This document shows positions 12,069 to 23,682 of a stretch of 64,000 nt of DNA, piece after piece. A program made the position numbers and the translations under genes. The stretch covers positions 27,917,011-27,981,010 of the forward strand of contig NC_088796.1 of NCBI RefSeq assembly GCF_011386835.1, given 5' to 3'. The notes below the pieces were generated by a model that was not told the origin of the DNA, did no database searches, and worked only from the letters and a program-made list of their open reading frames with translations. The DNA comes from Chrysemys picta bellii. Its lineage: Eukaryota; Chordata; Testudines; Emydidae. Positions within the stretch are counted from its first letter, which is position 1, and each line of letters opens with the position of its first letter.

Positions 12069-13164
12069 CAGGCCCGCCAGCAGCAATTCCAGGCCCCAGG
12101 GCAGAACAGAGCTGCCAGCTATGCTGTGGGACGTGCTCTTCTGGCATGGCCAGGGTTTTCACATGCCAGCCTGGCTGCCTTTGCCACTGCCGGTACCACC
12201 CCATGTGCGCCATCTGTGCCAACTTCCAGATTTCCTCTGCTCTGTCCTAGGCCCCTTCCCCCAATGCCCCACCCCTGTTCCGCCTCCTCCCCCGAGGGCG
12301 CCCCATGTACAACTGGTGCCTTCCCATAGTGAGGATCATGATCTAAAGGGCAGGTCATGTGTGTCATTCCCCCCCCCCCATCCACCCAGCCCAGGGCCAC
12401 CGCGCTCTCCCCACCCCAAGTTACCTGCAGGGAGATGCTTTGTCCTCCCACTGTGCCTGCCCCCTACCCCAGCACGTTCTGCCACTCTCCCTGATGGACA
12501 GGAGCCCAGATGGGGTGCAGGAGAGAGCCCCTTTTAACGCCAGCCCCTCCCGGTCGCTCTGCAGCTCTGTGCAGCGCCTGCCTTAGACAGCCTGGCTGTG
12601 GAGGAGGCGGCTTCTGCTCCCTGCCTGGCTTGGCTGCCGGGGACCCCAGCACCCAAGTCTGGGCAGGGAGCAAAAGTCACCTCCCCAGCCGGGCTCTCTC
12701 AGGCAGCCGCCGCGCAGGGCTTCAAAGTAAGCTCTCAGCAGCTGGAAGGGGCTGTTCCTGCCCCTTCCACTCCTGGCATCTGGGCCACGCATCACCCAGG
12801 CCCACCCCCACCCTGCCTCTTCCTGCCTCCGCTCCTCTCTCTCCCCACAGTGCCTCCGGCACGCCACCAAACAGCTGACGATGACGGGCAGGATGCAGTG
12901 GGGGGAACGGGGACAAGCTGATCGGTGGGGCCCGCCGTTGGCAGGAGGCACCGGGACGATAGGAGGGGCTCACCGGTACATGCTCAGCACCCACTTGACA
13001 CCTATGCCTAAGAGCCCTGTGGCCCGCCCAGGTGATTTAAAAGGGCCTGGGGCTACCAGCTGCCGCTACCACAGCAGCAGTGGTCGCCATGGGCCTCAGG
13101 CCTTTTTCAATCGCCTGGGCCCCTGGGCAATTGACCCCTTTGACCCCCCTTCTCGGCAGGCCTG
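12069..13164. mobile_element. Foldback hAT element, 1,096 bp, with 8-bp TSD
   Basis: AATGTATT flanks both sides (12061-12068 and 13165-13172). The element starts CAGGCCCGCC and ends GGCAGGCCTG, so the termini are inverted repeats. The GC-rich interior is largely a self-complementary palindrome centred near 12,640. For example, CTGCTCCCTGCC at about 12618 pairs with GGCAGGGAGCA at about 12662. This is why both strands show similar Pro/Gly/Cys/Ser-rich open frames. No transposase is present, so it is non-autonomous. The AATGTATT site and CAGG terminus fit hAT transposition. Confidence 0.85.
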
Positions 13165-13172
13165 AATGTATT

Positions 13173-14300
13173 ACCAAGTTCATCCAATAGCATTCTGGCA
13201 ATGATCATAACCTATGGAAAATTAGAGTACAAGCTGCCAATTGCCAGGACTTGTATGAAGCTGCACTTTGAGGATTTTTTTTATTTTTTAAGATTGAAAA
13301 TGATTTTCCCTCTTGTTTTTTAGGATGAATCTTGGTGCTTATGGTAGCAACTAAGTAACTCAGGTAGTTCCCTGACTAGTAACACAAGGTCAGATTTTCT
13401 GTGGTCCTTAACTGAGCAAAACTCCCATTCAAAGGAGCATGCCAATTTACCAACTTGCTCTGTAACAAATCAGTGGATTTGTTCAATTAGGAACCAGAGA
13501 GTCTATTTAAAAATGAATTAATCAGGGAACTGCCAGATCTACTTGAGTTACTAGGTAACTACCAATCTCAATCAAGTTGGGAGTTTTGCTCAGTTAAGGA
13601 CCCCAACATATGATCTAAAAGAAACTGTGGGCCAGATTTTCAGATGGAATAAATCAGTGTTGCTCCATTGACTTCAACAGAGCTATGCTGATTTACACCA
13701 GCTGCGAAATAATGCTTTCTATTTTCATAATGGTATGGGGGAACTGGTTCAGATAAAGTAAGAACCAATTCTTAAATTACCACCCAAATGTTCACTCTGA
13801 TTTCCTTAGGCTGTCCCTGATGTTTGAAAATACCAGATTAACATTTTTCTTTTTGATTTTTCTTATATCTCTGCACTTCTGGTTTCATCGAGTTCAAAAA
13901 GTAGAAGCACCAAAATACCCTGGAATGCTAAATTTAGGACAGATGTGAAGTCCTTCAAGAATGCCTGCTCTCACAAGCTTTCTAAACTAAAGAGGTCTGG
14001 ATAAATTCCCATAACTTTTGAATGTATCCAAATTTGAGGATGTTTATCATGAACAAGCTGAAGCTCCAAATATTTAGATGTGTGCCCATCACAATAATGC
14101 AGTCCTGACCTACAAGGAACATTGTTTCAGCAAGAATTGTGCCAGTTTCCCAACTGTTCATCATTCTATAATTGCATCTCTAGTGGCTTTCTTGTGAATA
14201 CCAGGGAGGACAGAAACAAGAGGGCCTACAGTAGAGAGGTAGACATACCATACAGGATGGTAACAAATGAGGGCTCAATCCCATAAACTCACATGATTAT
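13173..14300. other. Unassigned, with a short palindromic repeat at 13,628-13,710
   Basis: GGGCCAGATTTTCAG, 'ctccattgacttcaacagag' and 'gctgatttacaccagctg' form an imperfect palindrome of a type common in reptile and bird genomes. The rest shows no gene or repeat boundary. Confidence 0.5.
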
Positions 14301-14308
14301 TTTTACAC

Positions 14309-14520
14309 TGGGACTGATTGGGCAAAAATTTTTTATCAGTACTGTTTTTCAACAAAAAATTGTTTTGACTAAACAAAATTTTCACAGGAAATGTCTTCCT
14401 TCCACAGAAAACTTTAACTTTGTTGAAAACCAAAACCCCTTTCACCCAAAAATATTTAAATCTTTCAATGAAAAATCAAGGTTCCCTCCCTGTGGAAAAT
14501 TTATCTTCTGACTAGCTCTA
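14309..14520. mobile_element. hAT-like MITE (212 bp) with 8-bp TSD
   Basis: A perfect 8-bp repeat TTTTACAC flanks it at 14301-14308 and 14521-14528. The ends TGGGACTGATTGGGC and GACTAGCTCTA form a degenerate inverted repeat (TAGAGCTAGTC reversed). The interior is A/T homopolymer-rich (aaaattttttatc, gaaaactttaac). A longer relative is at 19693-20094. Confidence 0.75.
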
Positions 14521-14528
14521 TTTTACAC

Positions 14529-15650
14529 ATATAAGCAGTCCCATTGCATAAAGTTAAGCAGATGCATAAGGTGTTTTTTAAGCATCAGAGGCTTAGATTG
14601 TAAACTCTTGGGGTAGAGACTATAATTTGCATAGCTCCCAGCAGAATGGGGACACAACCTGGCTTCTTCCTTTGGACACGTCTGTGATATAAATAATATA
14701 ATAAACCTACCTGGGCAAGGGGACGGAGGAGATGACCTAATGGATCTCTTCTATCTCAATTTTCTGATTTAATCTCTTTATTTACATTAGCATTTACAAG
14801 GCACTCAAGTGGCTCACGAAATGTCTCTTAACACAAGCCAAAAACCAGAGAAGAGGCTGAGCCATTAGCTGCATAACAGTAAATCTCTGTTCACAGTATT
14901 ACAATTTATGAGGGGTTCTGCATAGATATGACACAAGTTTTTCTTCAGAATTAGCTGTGATGTTCAGGGTTTCTTGCCCTTTAAATATTATTTGGCAAGT
15001 TGTTTATTTTTCATTTTCAGCAGGAAGGCATGCCAGGGACATAAATTAATCTGACAAATTTGGTATTTCACGTTAGAGATATGCAAATACACCAATATTT
15101 CTGTCACACTAAATGGGCTTCATAAGGGGATGTTTAATAGATCTCATTTCATAATGCACAACACAATAAACTAGTCTAGACTGGAGTTTTATTCGCTAAG
15201 CTATCTCCTTTCATGGGGAAAGTCTAGATACTTCAAAATAATTCTTCACAGACCTGGCTCAGGGTTTCTTTAGGCAATCAACAACAGTGGATCCACCACA
15301 ACATTACATACAATCCTTCAAATGAATTATAGGAGTGCCTACCAGATGGGAATAACATGGACAGAGTTCTAAATGATCCCTTGACACTAAATATAAAAGC
15401 AGTGTTGTTGTGAGCTTAATTGAATGTCTGACCCAAATAGAAAAATGGAAGGAGATTCAGAGTCAGTGCTTCCACTTCCTCCTGTGCTCGCATCATTAAA
15501 CTCTTTCATTGAAGGGATCTCTGAATAATGGATGATCTTGTGTGCTGAAATATTTAAATATAATGAGGTAAATGAAAGATGGAGGTGGAAGTTGGTAGGT
15601 AGCCTTGCTTTGGAATCTTCTTGTTTTTGTTAGTTTAAGTCAGTCCGATA
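14529..15650. other. Unassigned AT-rich stretch
   Basis: No coding domain, repeat terminus or RNA-like structure was recognised. Confidence 0.5.
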
Positions 15651-15658
15651 CCTGCACA

Positions 15659-15884
15659 CAGGGCTGGCTCCAGGGTTTTTGCCGCCCCAAGCGGCGCAAA
15701 AAAAAAAAAAAAAAAAAAGCCGCGATCGCGATCTGCGGCGGCAATTCGGTGGGAGGTCCTTCGCTCCGAGCGGGAGTGAGGGACCGTCCGCCGAATTGCC
15801 GCCGAATAGCTGGACCTGCCGCCCCTCTCCAGAGTGGCCGCCCCAAGCACCTGCTTGGCAAGCTGGTGCCTGGAGCCGGCCCTG
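15659..15884. mobile_element. hAT MITE (226 bp) with perfect 8-bp TSD
   Basis: CCTGCACA occurs at 15651-15658 and again at 15885-15892. The termini CAGGGCTGGCTCCAGG and CCTGGAGCCGGCCCTG are near-perfect inverted repeats. The interior contains a run of about 20 A and a smaller hairpin (CGGCGGCAATTCGGTGG facing CCGCCGAATTGCCGCCG). It is non-coding, and the open frames across it are compositional. The same family occurs at 33958-34365. Confidence 0.92.
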
Positions 15885-15892
15885 CCTGCACA

Positions 15893-16825
15893 TACTCAAA
15901 GCATTATGTAAGATTTTAGCTGTGCGCTTCCCTTTGAAGTCAATTAATTTAATGCAAATGTATATTACCTATAACCTTGCTGGAGCCCTGTTCCTTCTTC
16001 TGCTTCTATTGATGTCAATGGAGTTTTGACACTGATTTAAATGGGAACTGGATTGGGCCCAATATGTAATTCATCAGAATAAATTAATTACTGACTCCTG
16101 AGTTTGAACCCAGATTAATAAATCCACTCATTTACAGAAAGTGAGCTGGAGTTAGCAACAAGAATGAGTTCAGATCAATAGAAAATAGTTCTAAAAACAA
16201 ACCAGAAAGGACCCAGCATCTCTGTGTCTACTGTGCCAGTAAATAGAGTTCAGGAGGCAAATTCTTCTGATTCCTCAAATGTAATTCAAAAACAATCTGG
16301 GCATGATCCAAAGCTATTTTGAAATCAATGGGACTCTTTCCATTAACTTTAATGGCTGTAAATCTCAGAACAGATTTTTTTCTGTGTAAACTGGCACTTC
16401 AGCTTGCCTTCATAACTGGGCCTCAGAACACCTAGATAGGCAAAACTTTAAGAGAGACAGAGAGAAAGGTGAATTAAATATTTTCAGATCCCTGAGGAGG
16501 TTCATTTCAGACTCTGGCTGAAGAGGGTGAAGATTTGTGGAGGAAGCAGGTGCTTATATTATTTGAGCCCTTACGCCCAGTTCTGGGACTGCTACAATGC
16601 CAATGGACCTCATGTGATGTGACTCTTAACATATAAAGCTCAAAATCCTCTTCACCTTGTCCATCCAAGGAATCCCATCAATTCCAGTGGGACTGCTCAT
16701 GTGAGTTAGGTGAGCAGGATTTACCTATATGAGGGAAGGATAGATGCAAATGAAAAGAGCTGTGATCCAGGGGCATTCACCTGTAGTATCAAAACACGCT
16801 GAGTATGTGATACAGGTCCCTTTCT
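15893..16825. other. Unassigned, with short palindromic repeat fragments
   Basis: Short 'gatgtcaatggag' and 'gaaatcaatgggac' motifs near 16010 and 16325 resemble small palindromic repeats of amniote genomes. No gene is seen. Confidence 0.4.
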
Positions 16826-16985
16826 GTGCCCAATCCACAGGGGATGTGAGTCTCTTATAGCCCCAGTTAGGGAGGCTTGTTTCTTTAGCTCAAGCTGTAC
16901 CAGCTCAGATTTTTAGCTATGAAGGCTCCTCAATTCATCCCCAGTGCATTGGCCAAAATGGCAGTCATCACAGTCGCATGCCAGG
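16826..16985 (+). repeat. tRNA-like SINE, copy 1
   Basis: Shares an ordered set of words with 48636-48785: CTGTGCCCAATCCACAG, then 'tttagctcaag', then 'tttttagct', then 'attggccaa'. The A-box region is tRNA-like ('ctttagctcaagctgtacc'), but the B box has decayed to 'ctcaattcatcc'. Not a functional tRNA. Confidence 0.55.
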
Positions 16986-17157
16986 GAGGTTCCGAGTCTG
17001 GGGGGTGAACTTAGGGAGCAGCGGGAATATGACCAATAGATCTGCACTTTCATCAATTGGTTTGCATGGGAGAGTGGCTACTTCAAACCTTAAGGCCGTT
17101 CTGCCTCAGACCATGGGGAAACCTTCCTGTGCAAAGCTTGGTTATCTGGGTTTTTAT

Positions 17158-17282
17158 AGGTTTCAGAGTAGTAGCCATGTTAGTCTGTATCCGCAGAAAG
17201 AGCAGGAGTACTTGTGACACCTTAGAGACTAACAAATTTATTAGAGCATAAGCTTTCGTGGACTACAGCCCATTTCTTCGGA
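17158..17282 (-). mobile_element. Penelope-like element 3'-end fragment (minus) with 11-bp TSD
   Basis: TGGGTTTTTAT is repeated exactly at 17147-17157 and 17283-17293. Between them lies the minus-strand Penelope terminus. The plus strand reads 'tttcagagtagtagccatgt', 'tagtctgtatccgca', 'gtgacaccttagagactaac' and 'gcataagctttcgtgg'. The same terminus, in plus orientation, closes the coding Penelope-like element at 63.5-63.6 kb. The fragment has no RT, so this is an extreme 5' truncation. Confidence 0.85.
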
Positions 17283-17293
17283 TGGGTTTTTAT

Positions 17294-19280
17294 GTATCAC
17301 AGAGGATTTAGCCCACAGAGACTGAAGAGCCACAACAGATGTTCTTTGTGTCCTGCACATTGAAACTTGCCAAAACTTAAGGATACTGTTGGGAAGCACT
17401 AGTACTATTGAAACATGATTTTATGATAGTTTATGCATCTGTGCTACTAGTTTTATTATCCTTGAACATGCCCTACTATATTTAGTGAACTCGTATGGTT
17501 AGACACATTACATTTTGGGGGGGACATGATATATCATGTTCTTTAGAAGGAAGATGTTAGAAAGGTCTTTTGAGCTTCTCTGAGATTTTCCTTTGCTTTC
17601 TGAAACTTAAGTTTGCTTTCTGATTAAACTGAAAACTATTAACCGTAGTTGAAGAAGCTAAATTAAACACTAAACACTGAACATACATATTACAATACAA
17701 GCTTAGAAAACTGTGGCATTTTTAAAACTCCTAAAATAGTTTTAAAGTGACTTCTAACAAATTTTGTTTTAAAAAGAAGAAAAGAGAAAAGAAAAGTAGC
17801 TTCTTTAAATTTGGGCTGAGATGTTGATAGGCTCTAGTCCAATGTGAACTAAACCAGCTTTTCAGAAAGAGGCTTAATAACAAAAAAACTGACAGATCCA
17901 GGTATCATTATAATTCACTCTAAGGTATAATAGAACATCAAAAGCAATATCTGGATCCTTCAACAGAAGTTTTGTTTTTAGTAATTTTTTTTAGGATGAT
18001 CTTTTGTAATTTATCAAGAACATAGATTTGGCTTCAGAAATATTTGGCAGAGGGTTTTGTTGTCAGTTTAAACAAATGCACAACTGCCATAAATTAGTTT
18101 GATAAATGTTCTCATAATTTCCCCTTTGGGTAGAGAGGAAAGAATCAAGCTTTTTGTTACGGCGTTGTTATATAAGAACGTTGGTGTCCTTTAACGGGTT
18201 ATAAATTTGAAACTGGTATTTTAATATTTTGAAATGATGGTGCTACAACTTTCATAGCTAGACCCTGATTGTGCAGTCCTTGCACATTCAAAACTTCCAC
18301 TGGCTTCAGCACAAGGCTTGGGTACACAAGGAATGCAAGATAGGTCCCATGTAATCAGTGGCACACGAGTTGATCTCTAACCAATCTGATTACATAGTGG
18401 ATGTTCCAAGTATTAAATGGTGGTGCTGATTTGCAGCTTGATTCTGCATGATTCTGACCACTCTGGTCCTGATCCAGCAAAGTATTTAAGCATGTGCTTA
18501 AAGATAAGCACACAAGTAGACTTGGTTCCTTCAGTTTAAGAATTTTGCTGGACTAGGCCCAAAGTGGTAAGCAACTGGCAAGATTGAGACCATGGTAACT
18601 GGATGAAATAAGCAAAAGGAGCAATTAGGAAAAAATTCATGTAGGGCACAGGTAATGGGGTCGAGGAGACGCGGAGTGGTTCAGAGGTGAACACATGGAT
18701 CTTGAACTGTATGCAGAAGAATTGGGGGCAGTGCAGTTATTTGTGAAGAGGGTAAATGTGATCTGAGGGGAAAGGAAGAAGAATGACTGCCCCTGTTGTA
18801 GACACTGTGGTATCGATGTGCCACTCTCATAGATCCTAGACCCTGCCAATTTGGGGAGTAAGGGAGCGATTATGACTAAAGAATTAACCTATATTAAACT
18901 AGGTTTTAATTGTGATGGCACATTTGTGGCAAAGCCAAGTTGTGCCCCTTCTACTTTAATAACCTGATCTCTTATGTCTGTGTTTCACTGGAAGATAATG
19001 CTGGTAGAGTGGAAAAACACATTTATAGCTCCATTTGTGGAACACAAAAATTATAAAAATTAGTGAGACCAAAAATTGAGAATTCACTTCACTAATTGTC
19101 ATGAACCCTTTTATGTCTGGAGTTTTGGGTGAAGGAATTTTTATTCAGAAGAATGTAAGTGGAAAGCAAAAGTACCTTGAATAATAGCATGTGCAAATGT
19201 TCACAAGAGTATTTGCACTACCTGTACTCTCATGGCTCTCTTGAAAGTCCTGTTTATTATTTTCACAATAAATTCACTTA
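17294..19280. other. Unassigned, with a palindromic repeat near 18,470-18,565
   Basis: 'ctggtcctgatccagcaaag' with 'taagcatgtgcttaaagata' and 'tttgctggactaggccc' forms an imperfect hairpin of a common amniote type. The rest is AT-rich without a recognised feature. Confidence 0.45.
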
Positions 19281-19414
19281 GCATATGTGCAACTTGCTTC
19301 AGGTGGTATGTGTCCAGGATTCATCACCGAATTTGGTCCGCTGGTTGGATCATTAGCTTCCCCGGCGTGGGCCAGATACTGATGTGGAGTAAAATATGAA
19401 TGCTAATCCATGCC
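19281..19414 (+). repeat. Unclassified interspersed repeat, copy 1
   Basis: It aligns along its length with 48217-48350, with cores such as GGATTCATCAC, GAATTTGGTCC and CTGGTTGGATCATTAGCTTC. I do not recognise the family. Some similarity appears to continue downstream ('taatgtagat' in both). Confidence 0.65.
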
Positions 19415-19692
19415 ACAGAACAGAAACAATAACATGTAATGTAGATAACATGATATATGGCGTGAATAGCAAACATTTAAAGCACCAAGCAACCTTTTTT
19501 GTTAATAAACGGACTAATGTAATTGGATATATTCTCCACAATTAATAATTCAACATGCTCTAAATGCATTGTACTTGAAATTACAGAAGAATGTACACAT
19601 TATTGTACACATCACTGTTGGCATTATATAGAGGAAAATGTGGTATTTATTTGGATTCTACTATCAGTTAACTTCTAATAAAAACTTAGTGT

Positions 19693-20094
19693 TAGAGCAG
19701 GACAGAAAATGGAACTTCCATTCTGTAAGAAATTCTGACTTTTTTAAAAAAAATCATTCTGAATTAGAACAAAAAAGAAATTTCCCACAAAAAAAACAAA
19801 TTCTGAAATATTTCATTCAGAACCATCAAAATATTTTGTTTTGACTATGTTGAATTGTTTCATTTTGATAATATCAAGATATTATATACATACATATATA
19901 TAGTACTGTGATAATTAAAACAAAAGTCATGGAAACAATAAGAACAAAATGAAATGTTTTTACCTTGTAAAATGAAACTTTCCTGTTAAAACAATTATCA
20001 AAATTGACACATTCCTGTGAAACTTTTCAGGTTTAATGAAACTGTATTTTCTGAGAGAAAAACTGTTCCATCAAAAATTTCTCAACCAGCTCTA
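19693..20094. mobile_element. hAT-like MITE of the AGAGC family (402 bp)
   Basis: The left end TAGAGCAGGACAGAAAATGG matches the reverse complement of the right end (TAGAGCTGGTTGAGAAA). The interior is rich in gaaaattt and ttttgttt blocks and partly self-complementary. The putative 8-bp flanks match at only 5 of 8 positions, so the insertion is old. Confidence 0.6.
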
Positions 20095-20218
20095 CTTTGT
20101 ACAAAGTCTTGTATTAATTTAGAGATAATATATGGGTCTACAGAGTCAAAGGTGTTAACAAGACCCAGTCATTGCCCAACATTAAACAATGTTAAACAAG
20201 ATTTGGGATTTGGTATAC

Positions 20219-20620
20219 AGAATCATAGAATATTAGGGTTGGAAGAGACCTCAGGAGGTCATCTAGTCCAATCCCCTGTACAAAGCAGGACCAACCCCAA
20301 CTAAATCATCCCAGCCGGGCCTTAAAAATCTCTAAGGATAGAGATTCCACCACCTCCCTAGGTAACCCATTCCAGTGCTTCACAACCCTCCTAGTGAAAT
20401 AGGTTTTCCTAATATCCAACCTAGACCTCCCTCACTGCAACTTGAGACCATTGCTCCTTGTTTTGTCATTTGCCACCACGGAGAACAGCCAAGTTCCATC
20501 CTCTTTGGAATCCCCCTTCAGGTAGTTGAAGGCTGCTATCAAATCCCCTCTCACTCTTCTCTTCTCCAGACTAAATAACCCCAGTTCCCTCAGCCTCCCC
20601 TCATAAGTCATGTGACCTCA
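20219..20620 (-). mobile_element. CR1 LINE 3' end (minus strand)
   Basis: The plus strand begins CAGAATCATAGAATATTAGG and continues 'gttggaagagacctcaggag', 'gtcatctagtccaatcccct' and 'ccagccgggccttaaaaatc'. This is the reverse of a CR1 3' UTR and RT C-terminus. Minus-strand coding words for the RT tail (VVKHW.., LEVFK-like) are present but interrupted. It is 5'-truncated near 20620. Confidence 0.88.
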
Positions 20621-20655
20621 GTCTTAGTGCCTTGTGCCATGGCAAACACCATTAG

Positions 20656-21088
20656 CAATCTTTTAAACCCTATTTTAAAGATACAGAAAAAGAAGGAAAA
20701 ACAGTTTAAAGCATTTGAAATGTCAAGTATTAAGTAAATCTTTAATTTTAACAACATATTTTGTTCCTTAGCTGGAGAGAGTTTTTAAAAGGAAAGAGAC
20801 CCTTGTCTCTTTTATGGCAATAATTGTCCCTTTTGGGGGGAAAAGAGAAACAGTTAGTTGAGATGGGCTGGACCTTTTGTTAAAATTCAATCCCATTTCT
20901 GAGAAGACAGAAGATGAAAGAAGAGAATAAAGATAGAAAATGTAGCTTCTGTCTCTAGTGTGGATTTTCACTTGCAACCTCACTGCTGGAAAACACAGGC
21001 ACAGTACATGGGCTTATGAGACACTCTGAGACCTGTCAAACTTGTAGCAGTTTAGGGCATTGCTTTTAACTGCCTCTTTCTGGTCACA
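20656..21088. repeat. Segment A of a local duplication (pre-insertion copy)
   Basis: It is nearly identical to 23683-25207 minus the 1,080-bp hAT insertion and its TSD. In about 430 bp I see one substitution (gtagcagttt versus gtagcaattt). At 20728-20735 the string AGTATTAA occurs once, uninterrupted, giving the empty-site sequence for the hAT element in the other copy. The segment itself carries no recognised gene. Confidence 0.85.
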
Positions 21089-23487
21089 GGCTTATGGCAG
21101 TGTTACAAAATATACATTCTTGCCTGGCTAGTCCAGACTCTTATAAACATAAGGCAAAAGGAGAGAGAGAGGAAACAGAAGAAAAAAGGTAGGGATGTTT
21201 TATTATTTTCTTTCATCTCTTTTGTTAGATAAAAGCATGTTCCTCTTGCTTTTATCCATGGTCAAGACCATGAATCTGCAGTGAAAACAAAGCAGTGAGA
21301 CAGAGGGCCAGCTTTCAAAATTCAAAACAATTACTTTGCCTTCAAAAATTGGGAAGATGTTAAGTGGGAATTCAGAAATCTGTGGGAGTCCTAATCATGA
21401 TCTAGAATACATTTGCTGAAAACTGCGAGTGGAGAGAGAGAAAACTGAAGGTGATACTGAGACTCCCTAGGGCTATCATCTCTGCAGCCAAATTAGATGA
21501 CCATCATGATTGTTTTAGTACTGACATTGTGGCTGGTAATATTCACATATAGAGGAAAGCATGGTCCATGCCCTTAAGGGTTCCATGATTTGATTCAGAC
21601 CTGATTGTTCAGTCTAATCACAAATGGAACAGTTTTAGGACATAATCTTATTGTGATACAGTTAATTGTTTTAATATAATTGTTCTGATGATTGATTTGG
21701 AATGATCACTGACAGGCTCAATGGAAGTGGGAGAGTTTGTTTAGCTCACATAGGTGGGTGTTCTGAGCATAAGGACACAAGAAGAAGAGTGGGAGAATGC
21801 ACCTGTGGGGGAGAGGTTTGTGAGGCAGACAGGCAGCAAGGGGCAGGAGCAGGAGAAACTGAAAGCAGAGGCAGAACTGTGGAGGCCATTGAAGGAAAGA
21901 AGAAGTTTAGATTTTGCTATGAAAAGGGAGAAGAACCCAGTCAAGTGATTCAAGCAGAATGACACGATCAGTTTAGCTGCAGCATTTTGTACAGGATGGT
22001 GGGGTGAAATTTTGTGGAGGATGAAATTTGACCTTGAAGTGACTGGCATGGGAGTGACTGGCATAGGATAGTGGTGCTGTCAGTGAAAATGGCGAAAGAG
22101 AAGAAAGAGGTTGTCCCGTACTGTACAGTGCCCACATGCACATTCCAGAAGTGGGAACTAAAGCAGAAGCAGTGGGATTTCACTGGTTACCACTGAAAGG
22201 CAAGTTGAGTATGCCTGTAATTAATGTCCATTTGCAGCCAAGGGGAGTCAGTGCTCCAGCTAAAACTTTGACTCAGAGCAGCTAGTGGAGTAACCTCACT
22301 ACAGATCAACAGAGGGGGCCAAGGTTACCAACTTTTACAGGATGTTTCCCTCCATTCCTTTCTAGTAGAGAATTTCTCTTCAGGAGATTGGTCAAACATT
22401 TGTGACTGGCCCCAAAACTGGGAAAAATCATTTAACTGTATTTTTATATATATATATATTGGCATTGCATTTACAGAATCTGCCCAACTTGTGACATTCT
22501 TTTTAAAGAAATATTAGCTTGGAAGTTAAAATGTGGATTTGCCTCTGAGCATGTCCCAAAATTCGAGTTTCAAAAGACCAGGTGCTGGTGCTGGGTTCAT
22601 CAGAACAGGTCTTTGTGGATTAAGGGCATTTTCATGAAATATATGTACTAGAATATTCTACAATTAATGAGCAGCTTAGGTTCCTAAACTGGCAAGAATT
22701 AATAGTGTGCCACTCCAAACACCTGAGAGTATGTCATCAGACTGCCAGTCAGGAGACCTGGGTTCTACCTTTGACTCCACCATTGACTTGAACTGTGATC
22801 TAGGCAACTCAGTTAACCTCTCTGCTTCAGTTTATAGCTCCTTTTGTTAACTCCTCTGTGACTCAGATCTACAAAATGGGGATAATTAAGCCAACCTGTA
22901 TAAATTGCTTTAAGATCTACAAACAAAAGCACAGAATAGATGTAACTGCTATTGTTTTATGTACAACTCCTTTTAATATTAATGGAAGGTACTGCAGACA
23001 GACATAAAAGGAAGCATGCATTCCATTCTGCTTTAAATTAAACACAATCACCAGCCAAGCTTAGAGTTTCTGTTCAAACCTGAACAACCCAATTTACAGA
23101 CCATGTTAAAAACCATAAGTACTGATGTGGAGACTGAAAGTCAGTTCTTCTGCTGGTGCAAACTGGTGTAGCTCCATGTCCAGGGAAAGCTGTTTTTGAT
23201 TATTGACTGGGATACCTGTGTCAGGACAGCTCATAGTACAGTAAAGGGAACTGGATGCTTATGTTATAAATTCCTTGGAAGAAATTGCTAGAATCATTCA
23301 GACATGTTCTGGGAAGGTTGGCTATCGATCCAGGAATGGTAGTGAACGTTGATCATTATGTTGTGATAGCTGTGAATAAGTGCCAAATAAAGTATAGTCT
23401 TATTCCTATCAACTCTCCCGTCTTCGTGCCAGTTCTTTTGAAATGAATGAACAAAGAAACCATGCCAAATACAGAAATCCAAGGGCA
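21089..23487. other. Interval present once; missing from the second duplication copy
   Basis: About 2.4 kb separates segment A from segment B here, whereas A' and B' are directly joined at 25207/25208. It contains a MIR-like SINE (22725-22925), a (TA)n run near 22447 and a possible old LINE-like stretch at about 21800-22080. No host gene is recognised. Confidence 0.6.
22725..22925 (+). repeat. MIR-like CORE-SINE
   Basis: Order of motifs: 'gagacctgggttctac' (B-box-like region), 'tgaactgtgatctaggcaac', 'ttaacctctctgcttcagtt', 'acaaaatggggataat' and 'aaattgctttaagatctaca'. This is the MIR arrangement of tRNA-like head, core and tail. It is diverged and partly broken by a small insertion. Confidence 0.7.
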
Positions 23488-23682
23488 TGCAGAGGCAAAA
23501 TACAGAGAGTAAGGTCTTCAACAGCACCAAGAATATGTACCTTGATATATCCCTTAAATCTGTTCAATACATATGTGGGGAAGGGTGGTGGTGATCAGGG
23601 ACTCCCTCCTAAGGGGAACAGAGTCATTCATCTGCCGTCCAGACCGGGAAACTCCAGAAGTGTGCTGCTTACCTGGAGCTAG
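23488..23682 (+). repeat. Segment B of the duplication, with an orphan CR1 5' piece
   Basis: It nearly matches 25210-25404 and differs at one or two bases. From about 23573 it encodes the start of a CR1 ORF1 esterase (VVIRDSLLRGTES...), and then switches at GAGCTAG to segment A' instead of continuing into CR1. The break is a duplication junction with TAG microhomology (TAG also precedes segment A at 20653-20655). Confidence 0.85.

Noticed and set aside
12058..12537. 159-residue open frame and several overlapping frames on both strands to 12,994
   Set aside because: All lie within the palindromic GC-rich hAT element. Similar peptides on opposite strands are explained by the inverted repeat.
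15605..16029. Lys-rich and Phe-rich open frames
   Set aside because: Created by the A20-type run and hairpin of a 226-bp hAT MITE.
22440..22465. TA dinucleotide microsatellite as a special feature
   Set aside because: Short and ordinary for vertebrate DNA.
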